A DNA stretch of 64,000 bases from the NCBI RefSeq assembly GCF_014637405.1, contig NZ_BMEY01000020.1, positions 1 through 64,000 of the forward strand, written 5' to 3'. The notes beneath the pieces were generated by a model, which worked only from the letters and a program-made list of their open reading frames with translations, did no database searches and was not told the origin of the DNA. Below, one piece after another: positions 1 through 7,782 of the stretch (within the stretch, counting starts at the first letter, position 1; every line of letters starts with the position of its first letter). This stretch comes from Ornithinibacillus halotolerans (GTDB lineage Bacteria > Bacillota > Bacilli > Bacillales > Amphibacillaceae). Position numbers and translations under genes: made by a program.

Positions 1-255
1 ATCAACTTCATTTCATGCATTTTTCCCAGCAAATTAAACTCGAAAACGCGCATCAACTTCATTTCATGCATTTTTCTCAGCAAATTAAACTCGAGAACGC
101 GCATCAACTTCATTTCATGCATTTTTCCCAGCAAATTAAACTCGAAAACGCGCATCAACTTCATTTCATGCATTTTTCCCAGCAAATTAATCTCGAGAAC
201 GCGCATCAACTTCATTTCATGCATTTTTCTCAGCAAATTAAACTCGAGAACTGCA
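1..255. repeat. 51-bp tandem repeat array, five copies, cut by left edge
   Basis: Five head-to-tail units of exactly 51 bp start at 1, 52, 103, 154 and 205. The last loses similarity after about 250. Units differ at only a few sites: CCCAGC versus CTCAGC, and CTCGAA versus CTCGAG. The array probably continues left of the window. Because 51 is a multiple of three, reading frames stay open through it on both strands, but no ribosome-binding site or conserved protein supports coding. The units are identical apart from point changes and lack variable spacers, so this is not CRISPR. Confidence 0.9.
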
Positions 256-330
256 CTTCACCAATCTCGCGTCTACAATGCCTTTTTATTATCTGGATTG
301 CCTTTCAATTTATTCTCATTTATAAAGACA

Positions 331-366
331 ACAAAAAAATCCCCAGGAACATTTCCCTGAGGATTT
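331..366 (-). terminator. Rho-independent terminator of yhbH
   Basis: On the minus strand a stem of AAATCCTCAGGG pairs with CCTGGGGATTT and runs into seven T residues, just downstream of the yhbH stop. Confidence 0.8.
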
Positions 367-373
367 ACATATA

Positions 374-1546
374 CTATACAGTTACTGCTGCATCACGTTG
401 GAAGAAGCTCTTCATCGCATGGTATACATCGCGTTTTTCTTTTAGAATATAGTGACGGAATTTCGGGTCGTCAATTGTATTATATGCTCGCATTAACGTG
501 GAGTGGCGATTATAAATATTAACTTCTGCGTACCCAAAGATATTGGAAACATCCATAATTTCTTGCACTAGGCGGATACATTTTGGATTATCTGAGGTAA
601 TATTCTCCCCGTCGGAAAAGTGGAAAGGATAAATATTATACCGACTTGGGTTGTAGCGTGTATCAATTAATTCTAATGCTTTAGTATATGCGGACGAGCA
701 GATGGTACCGCCACTTTCACCTTTATTAAAAAATTGGTCTTCTGTTACTTCTTTTGCTTCCGTATGATGGGCAATAAAGGCAATCTCAACATGCTCATAT
801 TTTGTTTTTAAAAACCGTGTCATCCAGAAGAAGAAGCTTCTTGCCATATATTTCTCGAAGGATCCCATGGATGCACTTGTGTCCATCATCGCAAGAACAA
901 CCGCTTTTGATTCCGGTTTAATCACTTCATTCCATGTCTTAAATCGTAAATCATCATTATAAATTGGCGTAATCCCAGGTCTTCCTTCTCTTGCATTTCG
1001 TTTTAATGCGGTTAAGATGGTACGTTTCTTATCTATATTGCCCATTAAACCTTTTTTACGGACATCGTTAAATTCAGTTTTTTCAATAACAATCTCTGCT
1101 TTTTCTTTTTCTTTTAAATTTGGTAATTCTAATTCCTTAAATAGGGCCTCTTCTAACTTTTCTAACGATACCTCAGCTTCATAGTAGTCATGCCCAGGCT
1201 TATCGCCCGCTTTCTTTCCATCGCCAGGACCTGGTCTCCCGCTCCCTTTCGCATTTGGATCTCTAGCTACTACATCTCCAACTTTGCTATCTCCATTTCC
1301 TTGCCCTACATGCTTAGATTTGTTGTAGTTGTATCGGATTTTGTATTCATCTAATGAACGAATTGGAATTTTTATGACATCACGTCCATTTGACATCACG
1401 ATACTTTCTTCACTGATTAAATCTGGTAAGTTATTTTTAATGGCTTCCTTTACTTTATCCATGTGTCGTTGTTGGTCTTGAAAGCCTTTGCGATGGAGGG
1501 ACCAGTTTTCCTCGGAGATGACAAAATTCTCTTTACCTTCCTGCAC
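374..1546 (-). CDS. yhbH: sporulation protein YhbH (DUF444, VWA-like)
   Basis: A 390-residue protein of the YhbH/YeaH DUF444 family, the usual length for the family. The N-terminal third is charged and Gly/Lys-rich (about residues 80-115). The C-terminal half carries a von Willebrand A-like segment with MMDTSASMG (near residue 219), a degenerate MIDAS motif, and HFSDGEN further on. The start is GTG, preceded by GGAGGGG at 1553-1559. It lies downstream of prkA in the same direction, the arrangement known from yeaG-yeaH and prkA-yhbH. In B. subtilis yhbH is sporulation-linked and its biochemical role is not settled. A terminator after prkA and a candidate promoter at 1689-1720 suggest it can be transcribed separately. 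Confidence 0.93.
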   Translation of the reverse strand: MQEGKENFVISEENWSLHRKGFQDQQRHMDKVKEAIKNNLPDLISEESIVMSNGRDVIKIPIRSLDEYKIRYNYNKSKHVGQGNGDSKVGDVVARDPNAKGSGRPGPGDGKKAGDKPGHDYYEAEVSLEKLEEALFKELELPNLKEKEKAEIVIEKTEFNDVRKKGLMGNIDKKRTILTALKRNAREGRPGITPIYNDDLRFKTWNEVIKPESKAVVLAMMDTSASMGSFEKYMARSFFFWMTRFLKTKYEHVEIAFIAHHTEAKEVTEDQFFNKGESGGTICSSAYTKALELIDTRYNPSRYNIYPFHFSDGENITSDNPKCIRLVQEIMDVSNIFGYAEVNIYNRHSTLMRAYNTIDDPKFRHYILKEKRDVYHAMKSFFQRDAAVTV

Positions 1547-1688
1547 AACATCCCCTCCTATTCATTTGGAATTATTAACTTGGAAATCTTAATAAACTGA
1601 TTGCCAAGCTTACATTTTCAACAAGCATCGTCATCATCGGATACCTGTTTAAAGCATCAATTTCTTGTTAAGATTTCGATACTTTTCT

Positions 1689-1720
1689 CTATAATATGCA
1701 GCTAGGCGCATATTATTGCA
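1689..1720 (-). promoter_or_regulatory. perfect palindrome and candidate sigma-E promoter before yhbH
   Basis: ATAATATGC and GCATATTAT form a perfect 9-bp inverted repeat with an 8-bp loop (1691-1716). On the minus strand the proximal arm reads CATATTAT, close to a sigma-E -10 box. GCAATAAT 13 bp upstream is only a partial -35 match. It may be a promoter, an operator or both. Confidence 0.35.
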
Positions 1721-1740
1721 TTTTATTGTAACTAATAGAT

Positions 1741-1784
1741 TAAAAAAGGGTAACAAGACTAGCTAATTAGCAAATCTCGTTACC
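1741..1784 (-). terminator. terminator after prkA
   Basis: On the minus strand GGTAACGAGAT pairs with AGTCTTGTTACC and is followed by CCCTTTTTT. It lies 17 bp past the prkA stop. Confidence 0.7.
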
Positions 1785-1800
1785 GTATGACTATGCATAA

Positions 1801-3696
1801 TTATCGGTTCAACAGGCTTCCAACGTATCGTAGTAGTTCATTGGCAGAAACAGAATTATAACCATGTTCATCTATCAATCTAGCAATTACTTCATTAATC
1901 TTCTTCAATTGCGATTCATCTGGTGTTTTCGATGAAGTAGTAATTTTGACCACATCTTTTAAATCAGCAAACAACTTTTTCTGAATGGCCTCCCGAAGTC
2001 GCTCATGGGAATTATAATCAAATCGTTTACCTTTTCTAGCAAAAGCAGATATTCGTATTAAGATTTCTTCTCGGAAAGAACGTTTGGCATTTTCCGATAT
2101 ACCGATTTGTTCTTCAATCGATCGCATTAGTTTTTCATCTGGATTCATCTCTTCTCCAGTTAATGGATCTCTCAGTTTATTTTTATTACAATAAGCTTCA
2201 ACATTATCTAGATAGTTATTCATTAATGATTTCGCTGATTCTTCATAGGAGTATACGAATGCCTTTTGCACTTCCTTCTTCGCAATCTCATCATACTCTT
2301 TTCTTGCTATAGATATATAATTCATATATGTTTCTTTATCTTCATTGGAAATTGATGCATGTTGGTCAAGTCCTTCTTTTAAAGAGCGTAATACATCCAG
2401 GGCGTTAATCGATGGAACTTCTTTGCGAATAATTGCCGAGGAAATTCGGTTTATAACATACCGTGGATCAATTCCTTCCATACCTTCTGTAGGGAATTCC
2501 TTTTTCAGTTCTTCCACATCTACTTGGTTAAATCCTTCGACATTATCCCCGTCATATAAACGCATTTTCTTTAACAGGTCTACACCTTGTTTCTTAGAAT
2601 CCTTTAATCTCGTTAATACAGAGAAAATGGCCGCTACTCGTAAAGCATGAGGTGCAATATGCACATGAGCAATATCACTTTGTTTAATCATCTTTGCATA
2701 TATTCGCTCTTCTTCACTTACCCGTAAATTATACGGAATCGGCATAACGATTATTCTCGAATGAAGTGCCTCATTTTTCTTATTAGATATAAAAGAACGG
2801 TACTCTGATTCGTTAGTGTGCGCGACAATCAATTCATCTGCGGAAATAAGCGCAAATCTTCCAGCTTTAAAATTTCCTTCTTGCGTAAGAGAGAGTAAAT
2901 GCCATAAAAACTTCTCATCACATTTGAGCATCTCTTGGAATTCCATCATCCCTCGGTTTGCCTTATTTAGCTCCCCATCAAATCGGTATGCTCTTGGGTC
3001 TGATTCTGATCCGTACTCCGCGATTGTGGAAAAATCAATACTTCCAGTCAAATCAGCTATATCTTGTGATTTCGGATCAGATGGACTAAACGTTCCAATC
3101 CCCACACGTTTATCCTCTGAGAAGAAGATTCGCTCAACCATGACTTCTTCTACACGTCCACCGTATTCTTTTTCCAATCGCATCGTATTAAGTGGAGAAA
3201 GACTACCTTCAATACGAATTCCATATTCTGCGAAAAAGTCATCTCGTAAATGTTGTGGGATTAAATGGAGTGGGTCTTCATGCATTGGACATCCCTTTAT
3301 CGCATAGACGGCACCTTCATCTGTTCGGGAGTACTTCTCTAATCCCCTTTTTAACATCGTTACGATTGTTGATTTACCACCACTAACCGGGCCCATTAAT
3401 AGTAATATTCTTTTTCTTACATCAAGTCGCTTTGCAGCAGGATGAAAGTATTCTTCAACAAGTCGCTCAATTGCCTCTTCCAAACCAAAAATCTCTTCAC
3501 CAAAGAACTCATACATCTTCCGCCCATCCCGTTCTTTTACCCCAGCCGCTTTGATCATATTATATACACGCGAGTGGGCTGTCTGGGCGACTTCAGGTCT
3601 CTCCTTGACAATATCGAGGTACTCAGCAAATGTTCCCTCCCACTTCAAACGGTTCTCTTCTTCACGAAAACTTCTTACCTTGTTAAGAATATCCAT
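1801..3696 (-). CDS. prkA: serine protein kinase PrkA
   Basis: PrkA-family AAA+/kinase-like protein of 631 residues from the chosen ATG (MDILNKV), matching the B. subtilis length. An ATG six codons upstream lies inside the GGAGGGA ribosome-binding site, so 3696 is the better start. The Walker A motif GPVSGGKST is near residue 105, and the N-terminal AAA_PrkA and C-terminal PrkA domains are both complete. The family has been described as a serine kinase and in later work as an ATP-dependent protease-like AAA+ protein; in Bacillus it acts in early sporulation. It is upstream of yhbH; the usual third partner, spoVR, is not in this window. Confidence 0.95.
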   Translation of the reverse strand: MDILNKVRSFREEENRLKWEGTFAEYLDIVKERPEVAQTAHSRVYNMIKAAGVKERDGRKMYEFFGEEIFGLEEAIERLVEEYFHPAAKRLDVRKRILLLMGPVSGGKSTIVTMLKRGLEKYSRTDEGAVYAIKGCPMHEDPLHLIPQHLRDDFFAEYGIRIEGSLSPLNTMRLEKEYGGRVEEVMVERIFFSEDKRVGIGTFSPSDPKSQDIADLTGSIDFSTIAEYGSESDPRAYRFDGELNKANRGMMEFQEMLKCDEKFLWHLLSLTQEGNFKAGRFALISADELIVAHTNESEYRSFISNKKNEALHSRIIVMPIPYNLRVSEEERIYAKMIKQSDIAHVHIAPHALRVAAIFSVLTRLKDSKKQGVDLLKKMRLYDGDNVEGFNQVDVEELKKEFPTEGMEGIDPRYVINRISSAIIRKEVPSINALDVLRSLKEGLDQHASISNEDKETYMNYISIARKEYDEIAKKEVQKAFVYSYEESAKSLMNNYLDNVEAYCNKNKLRDPLTGEEMNPDEKLMRSIEEQIGISENAKRSFREEILIRISAFARKGKRFDYNSHERLREAIQKKLFADLKDVVKITTSSKTPDESQLKKINEVIARLIDEHGYNSVSANELLRYVGSLLNR

Positions 3697-3732
3697 ATTT
3701 TTCATTCCCTCCATCTTGGACGCGGTTTATAT

Positions 3733-3762
3733 AGCTTATGCACGATTTTGTGCCAAGATGCC
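3733..3762 (-). promoter_or_regulatory. candidate sigma-E promoter of prkA
   Basis: On the minus strand GGCATCTT (3755-3762) and CATAAGCT (3733-3740) are separated by 14 bp. Both resemble sigma-E elements (GTCATATT and CATACAAT), and they lie about 40 bp upstream of the prkA start. prkA is a sigma-E gene in B. subtilis. The match is imperfect. Confidence 0.4.
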
Positions 3763-3793
3763 GACAAGTTTTTACAATGGTTGTCCTTTTTAG

Positions 3794-3806
3794 GGGGACT
3801 GTCCCC
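3794..3806. repeat. 13-bp perfect palindrome GGGGACTGTCCCC
   Basis: A palindrome centred on T3800 in the divergent prkA/yeeI region. Its form (6-bp arms around a central T) resembles the GGTGTCTGACACC element heads found later in the window, but the sequence differs. Confidence 0.5.
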
Positions 3807-3949
3807 AAGTTATGATTTTCACAATTAGCCAATAATCTACCAAAGAAATCTTTTTCCAAATAGTGTATAATAGTAGAGTCAAAAGGTGGATACCGTGAAT
3901 TCCTATCTTACAAGTCAATACATTCATAAAGAAAGCGAGATGTTCTTTT

Positions 3950-4669
3950 ATGGGACGTAAATGGAATAATATTAAAGATAAGAAAGCTGAAAAAGACAAA
4001 AACACGAGTCGGATTTATGCGAAGTTTGGCAGAGAAATTTATGTAGCTGCGAAATCTGGAGAACCAGATCCAGAAGCAAACCAAGCACTTAAAGTAGTAC
4101 TTGAACGTGCGAAAACATATAGTGTACCAAAACATATTATTGAAAAAGCTATTGAAAAGGCAAAAGGTGGAGCAGAAGAGAGTTATGATGAACTTCGTTA
4201 TGAAGGATTTGGTCCGAATGGCTCCATGCTGATTGTAGATACATTAACAAACAACGTAAATAGAACGGCTTCTGAAGTTCGTGCTGCATTTGGTAAAAAT
4301 GGTGGAAACATGGGTGTTAGTGGCTCTGTTGCTTACATGTTTGATGCAACTGCCGTATTTGGTGTCGAAGGTAAAACCGCTGATGAAGTTCTTGAATTAC
4401 TAATGGAAGCAGATATTGATGTTCGCGATGTACTTGAGGAAGAAGAGATAGTTATCGTTTACGCAGAGCCAGATCAATATCATGCGGTTCAAGAAGCTTT
4501 TAAAGGGGTTGGCATTACTGAATTTACAGTTGCAGAATTAACAATGCTACCACAAAACGAAGTCACTTTAGATGAAGAATCGAAAGCTCAGTTTGAAAAG
4601 TTAGTAGATGTATTAGAAGACTTAGAAGATGTTCAACAAGTGTATCATAATGTTGATTTAGGTGAATAA
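3950..4669 (+). CDS. yeeI: YebC/PmpR family protein YeeI
   Basis: A 239-residue protein with the YebC/PmpR fold over its whole length: N-terminal [13 protein letters not shown], central YEGFGPNG and [19 protein letters not shown], and a C-terminal acidic region ending in YHNVDLGE. It is close to B. subtilis YeeI. YebC proteins were first annotated as transcriptional regulators. More recent work links some members to relief of ribosome stalling at proline stretches; which role applies here cannot be read from sequence. The ribosome-binding site is weak (GAAAGCGAG), and a TATAAT at 3866-3871 may be the -10 box. It is monocistronic with its own terminator. Confidence 0.93.
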   Translation: MGRKWNNIKDKKAEKDKNTSRIYAKFGREIYVAAKSGEPDPEANQALKVVLERAKTYSVPKHIIEKAIEKAKGGAEESYDELRYEGFGPNGSMLIVDTLTNNVNRTASEVRAAFGKNGGNMGVSGSVAYMFDATAVFGVEGKTADEVLELLMEADIDVRDVLEEEEIVIVYAEPDQYHAVQEAFKGVGITEFTVAELTMLPQNEVTLDEESKAQFEKLVDVLEDLEDVQQVYHNVDLGE

Positions 4670-4684
4670 CTACAACAACAAAGA

Positions 4685-4712
4685 GCGTCCTATTTGATTA
4701 GGGCGTTTTTTA
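4685..4712 (+). terminator. terminator of yeeI
   Basis: CGTCCTA pairs with TAGGGCG (one G-T pair) and is followed by a T-run. Confidence 0.75.
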
Positions 4713-4734
4713 TACATATAAGGGGATGAGAGAA

Positions 4735-5196
4735 GTGCACATTAGCCAGACAAAGGACGCGGGATTAATAGCCAAACTAAATAAACCTGTCCATGATTTA
4801 CATGTTGAACTTTATCCAGAATTCTTTAAGCCTTACAACTTTGAGGAAATTAAAACGTTTTTCCAAAGTATGGTAGAGAAAGAGAATTATATTTTTCTCG
4901 TGTTAGAAGACGGAGATATGCCACTCGGGTTCGCCATGATTGAAATTAGGAATCATCCCGAAACAATGTTTAAAAAAGCCTACAGTTCTTTATATGTCCA
5001 TCAGATTAGTGTATTAAACCAGAAACAGAAGAAAGGGTATGGAACGAGGCTAATGGAAGCAATTGAAGGCCACGCAAAGGAACGTGGGATTAATCGAATT
5101 GAACTCGATTATTGGTCTGAGAATGAAGTGGCTAGTTCGCTTTATGAAAAGAATGGGTATGAAATCAGTCGTCTGTTTGTTTCAAAGCAACTCTAA
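4735..5196 (+). CDS. GNAT family N-acetyltransferase
   Basis: About 153 residues of a GCN5-related acetyltransferase. The acetyl-CoA region includes LYVHQISVLNQKQKKGYGTRL, with Q/R-x-x-G-x-G/A in the form KKGYGT, and a C-terminal YEKNGYEISR typical of the fold. The substrate is unknown. A GTG at 4735 is preferred because AGGGG lies 10 bp upstream; the in-frame ATG at 4726 directly abuts that site. It follows the yeeI terminator and converges on the LysE exporter. Confidence 0.8.
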   Translation: MHISQTKDAGLIAKLNKPVHDLHVELYPEFFKPYNFEEIKTFFQSMVEKENYIFLVLEDGDMPLGFAMIEIRNHPETMFKKAYSSLYVHQISVLNQKQKKGYGTRLMEAIEGHAKERGINRIELDYWSENEVASSLYEKNGYEISRLFVSKQL

Positions 5197-5202
5197 TAAA
5201 AT

Positions 5203-5354
5203 AGAGGCTAGGACATCACAATTACAAAAAGGGTTAAACCTAACATTAAAGGTAGCACATCTAAACCGCCCCGAAAATATACTGCCTATTTCCGGGGCTA
5301 ATGTGGTAAATGTTCATAATTTACGAGCTCTAATTGGCTAGAGCCGAGCCTCTT
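5203..5354. repeat. MITE-like intergenic element with GAGGCT ends
   Basis: About 150 bp lying exactly between two convergent stops. The left end reads AGAGGCTAGGAC and the right end reads GCTAGAGCCGAGCCTCTT, giving inverted ends. Inside is a hairpin CCCCGAAAATA with TATTTCCGGGG (5269-5297). GAGGCTGGGAC-type intergenic elements of similar plan are common in Firmicutes (from memory). It can also serve as a bidirectional terminator. Confidence 0.55.
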
Positions 5355-5358
5355 ACTG

Positions 5359-5973
5359 TTATTTAAAAATTAATTTGCTTCCCATGTACAGCGCTACAGT
5401 CCAAATAATAATTGCTGATACTTGATTTAGTCTGTACAGAAAGTTAGAGGACTGTGACAGACTGCCAATTACCCGACCGATTATTGCTAACCCGATAAAC
5501 CATAGCCAAGAGACAGTGATACACGCTAATGCAAAGGTGACTTTTCCTACTCCCACATAAAGAAGTGAACTCGTACCAATGACGCCAAATGTATCCAGTA
5601 TTGCATGTGGATTGAGCAATGATACGGATGCTGCAAAGGAAATTTGTTTTTTAATCGATAAGTACTTCTTTTCTTGATCGATACTTGGTTTAGTTCTCCA
5701 CATAACCAAGCCCATATATAATAGAAAACAAAATCCAACTGTAAATAGAACTAACCTAATCTCCTCAAAACTTACTAATACAACAGAAACTCCCGTTACC
5801 GCTAATGTAATTAATAATGTATCACAAAGTGCAGCTGTAACTATTGCGGGAACGGCAGTGAGAAACCTCGGCTGTGTCGCCTCTTGATTAAAGATAAAAA
5901 CATTTTGTACTCCTAATGGGATGATTAGGCCAAAAGCTAAAAGAATGCCATGAATCATCGGTTCCAATTGCAT
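5359..5973 (-). CDS. LysE/ArgO family amino acid exporter
   Basis: A 204-residue integral membrane protein with six hydrophobic segments and the LysE signature PLGVQNVFIFNQ near residue 20, plus SLLNPHAILDTFG near 120. Family members export basic amino acids such as lysine and arginine. It resembles B. subtilis YisU. Length is normal for the family. It converges with the upstream GNAT gene across the repeat element. No riboswitch is visible, and the substrate is inferred only from family. Confidence 0.87.
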   Translation of the reverse strand: MQLEPMIHGILLAFGLIIPLGVQNVFIFNQEATQPRFLTAVPAIVTAALCDTLLITLAVTGVSVVLVSFEEIRLVLFTVGFCFLLYMGLVMWRTKPSIDQEKKYLSIKKQISFAASVSLLNPHAILDTFGVIGTSSLLYVGVGKVTFALACITVSWLWFIGLAIIGRVIGSLSQSSNFLYRLNQVSAIIIWTVALYMGSKLIFK

Positions 5974-6001
5974 ACCAACTTTCTATTAACCTTTTACACT
6001 A

Positions 6002-6667
6002 TCATTTAAACGGATTATTCCATTCCATTAACACAGCATAATTTTGAGACTCATCATCTTCTATATAATTTGGAACTACTGTAACTGGGGTTCTTCCAGC
6101 ATGCAACAGGAAAGTAATTACCGGATCATTAAATTTACCGGTTACTACCTCACTCACATACTCCTCTGCCGTTATATAGTCGGAATACCTATAGTATCCT
6201 GGCATTCTACCACCACCAAGCAAACGCTCTAACCCTTTATGCACGACAACCTCATACATCGATTGCATCAATAATTTACCTAAGGCTAGCTTACGAAACT
6301 TTGGCCGTATGCAAATATCTACCACATATAACGTGTTCCCATTTGGATCATGGTTACGAATATAGCCATCATCGGTTATTTCTTCCCAAGTATGTGCTGG
6401 ATAAGCAGGGTCAAAGTTAACGATTAAACCAGTCATAGACCCTGCTAATTCTCCATTGACCTCAACACATAGCGCTCCTTCTGGAAATAAGGAAACATGG
6501 TTCTCTAATTGCTCTTTATTCCACCAAAGCTCAGATGGAAATGGAGGAGGAAAGCTTTCTGCCTGAATATTAATTAACTCATCAAAATCTTCCCTCACAT
6601 AATTTCGAACGACAACACTTACAAAACTCTCCTCATTTTTTACATAGACTTGTTTTCTGTATACCAC
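6002..6667 (-). CDS. GNAT acetyltransferase, partner of nitrilase (YhcX N-half-like)
   Basis: A 221-residue GNAT protein. RNYVREDFDELINIQAESF at the N-terminus and VVDICIRPKFRKLALGKLL in the acetyl-CoA region are typical. The start is GTG with GGGGAGG upstream. It lies 16 bp downstream of a nitrilase-family gene in the same direction. B. subtilis YhcX carries a GNAT domain and a carbon-nitrogen hydrolase domain in one chain, so these two genes look like the separated version. Together they may modify and hydrolyse one amide substrate, which is not identified. Confidence 0.8.
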   Translation of the reverse strand: MVYRKQVYVKNEESFVSVVVRNYVREDFDELINIQAESFPPPFPSELWWNKEQLENHVSLFPEGALCVEVNGELAGSMTGLIVNFDPAYPAHTWEEITDDGYIRNHDPNGNTLYVVDICIRPKFRKLALGKLLMQSMYEVVVHKGLERLLGGGRMPGYYRYSDYITAEEYVSEVVTGKFNDPVITFLLHAGRTPVTVVPNYIEDDESQNYAVLMEWNNPFK

Positions 6668-6683
6668 AAGCCTACCTCCCCTC

Positions 6684-7538
6684 TTACTTACTAAGGTCGG
6701 GATATAAATCTAAGCGTCTATCTGTCCAAGTTGTTACCGATCCTTCTTCTCTTACTTTATATAAAAGCGAAAGATCTAAGTCAGCCGTAATAATCATCTC
6801 ATGATTGAACTCGCCTTCCATTAAAATTCCGTTTTTCGGAAAAGGAATATCGTTTGGTGTAATGACTGCCGCTTGACCATAATTCGCTCTCATAAAGTCC
6901 ACATTTTTTAATGCACCAACTGTTCCAGTAGTCACGACATATACTTGATTTTCAATTGTCCGGGCATGGCATGTATAGCGCACCCGGTTAAACCCATGTA
7001 AATCATCTGTACAAGAAGGGGCGAAGATAACATCTGCTCCCATTCCACGAACGATACGAACAATTTCTGGGAACTCCATGTCATAGCATGTTAACAAGGC
7101 GATTTTACCTTTTTCTGTTTCAAATATTTGTATGGATTCTCCAGGAGTAATATTCCAATCTTTTTTCTCTGTTGGTGTCATATGTAATTTAGGTTGTTCT
7201 ACTACGCGACCGTCTGGGTAAAAAAGAAAGGCTGTGTTATATAAATGACCTTCTTTTCTAATTACATGGGTTCCACCAATAATATGCATCCCTGTTTCTT
7301 TCGCAAGGTTCGTAAATAATTCAATGTACTGTTCTGTATACTTCGGCAAGTCATCCACTCTACTTACTGTCTCATCGGAAATAGAAAGTAATTGAGTTGT
7401 TAAAAACTCTGGAAAGAGAACAAACTCGGAATCATATTCATGAGCTGTCCGTACGTGATGAGTAACTTGTTTTGCAAACTCTTCAAAACTATTGACTTTC
7501 TCTAGGTTATATTGCACTGCTGAAACACGTAAACGCAT
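6684..7538 (-). CDS. carbon-nitrogen hydrolase (nitrilase superfamily)
   Basis: A 284-residue nitrilase-fold amidohydrolase with the complete catalytic triad: Glu44 in LFPEF, Lys117 in QPKLHMTP and Cys151 in LLTCYDMEFPE. The length is that of a single-domain amidase. The ATG is preceded by AAGAGG. It is the first gene of a two-gene unit with the GNAT gene. Substrates in this superfamily include omega-amides, carbamoyl compounds and nitriles; the choice cannot be made here. Confidence 0.88.
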   Translation of the reverse strand: MRLRVSAVQYNLEKVNSFEEFAKQVTHHVRTAHEYDSEFVLFPEFLTTQLLSISDETVSRVDDLPKYTEQYIELFTNLAKETGMHIIGGTHVIRKEGHLYNTAFLFYPDGRVVEQPKLHMTPTEKKDWNITPGESIQIFETEKGKIALLTCYDMEFPEIVRIVRGMGADVIFAPSCTDDLHGFNRVRYTCHARTIENQVYVVTTGTVGALKNVDFMRANYGQAAVITPNDIPFPKNGILMEGEFNHEMIITADLDLSLLYKVREEGSVTTWTDRRLDLYPDLSK

Positions 7539-7782
7539 TTGTTAAGCCTCTTTTCATTAATCTATTTATATCTGTACTATATTTCATTATTTTTAAGAAT
7601 ACAATATAATTTTTTCCTATTATTTTAGTGTCGGTTTAGAGCTTTAAGTTTATGTGTCCTATACCATATGTACACCCTTAATTTGACAACCTGTCTAATT
7701 TACTCTTCCAAAATATAGGCTCACTCACCACTTCCACATAACCCACTTGCGCATATTCTAATTAAAAAGCGGAGGGATGCAC

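Noticed and set aside
1-255. CRISPR array
   Set aside because: Units are near-identical over their full 51 bp with no variable spacers, and no cas genes are present.
15-452. 145-codon plus-strand frame through the 51-bp repeats
   Set aside because: It is open only because the repeat unit is a multiple of three and has no stop. It has no ribosome-binding site and runs into the yhbH terminator and gene on the other strand.
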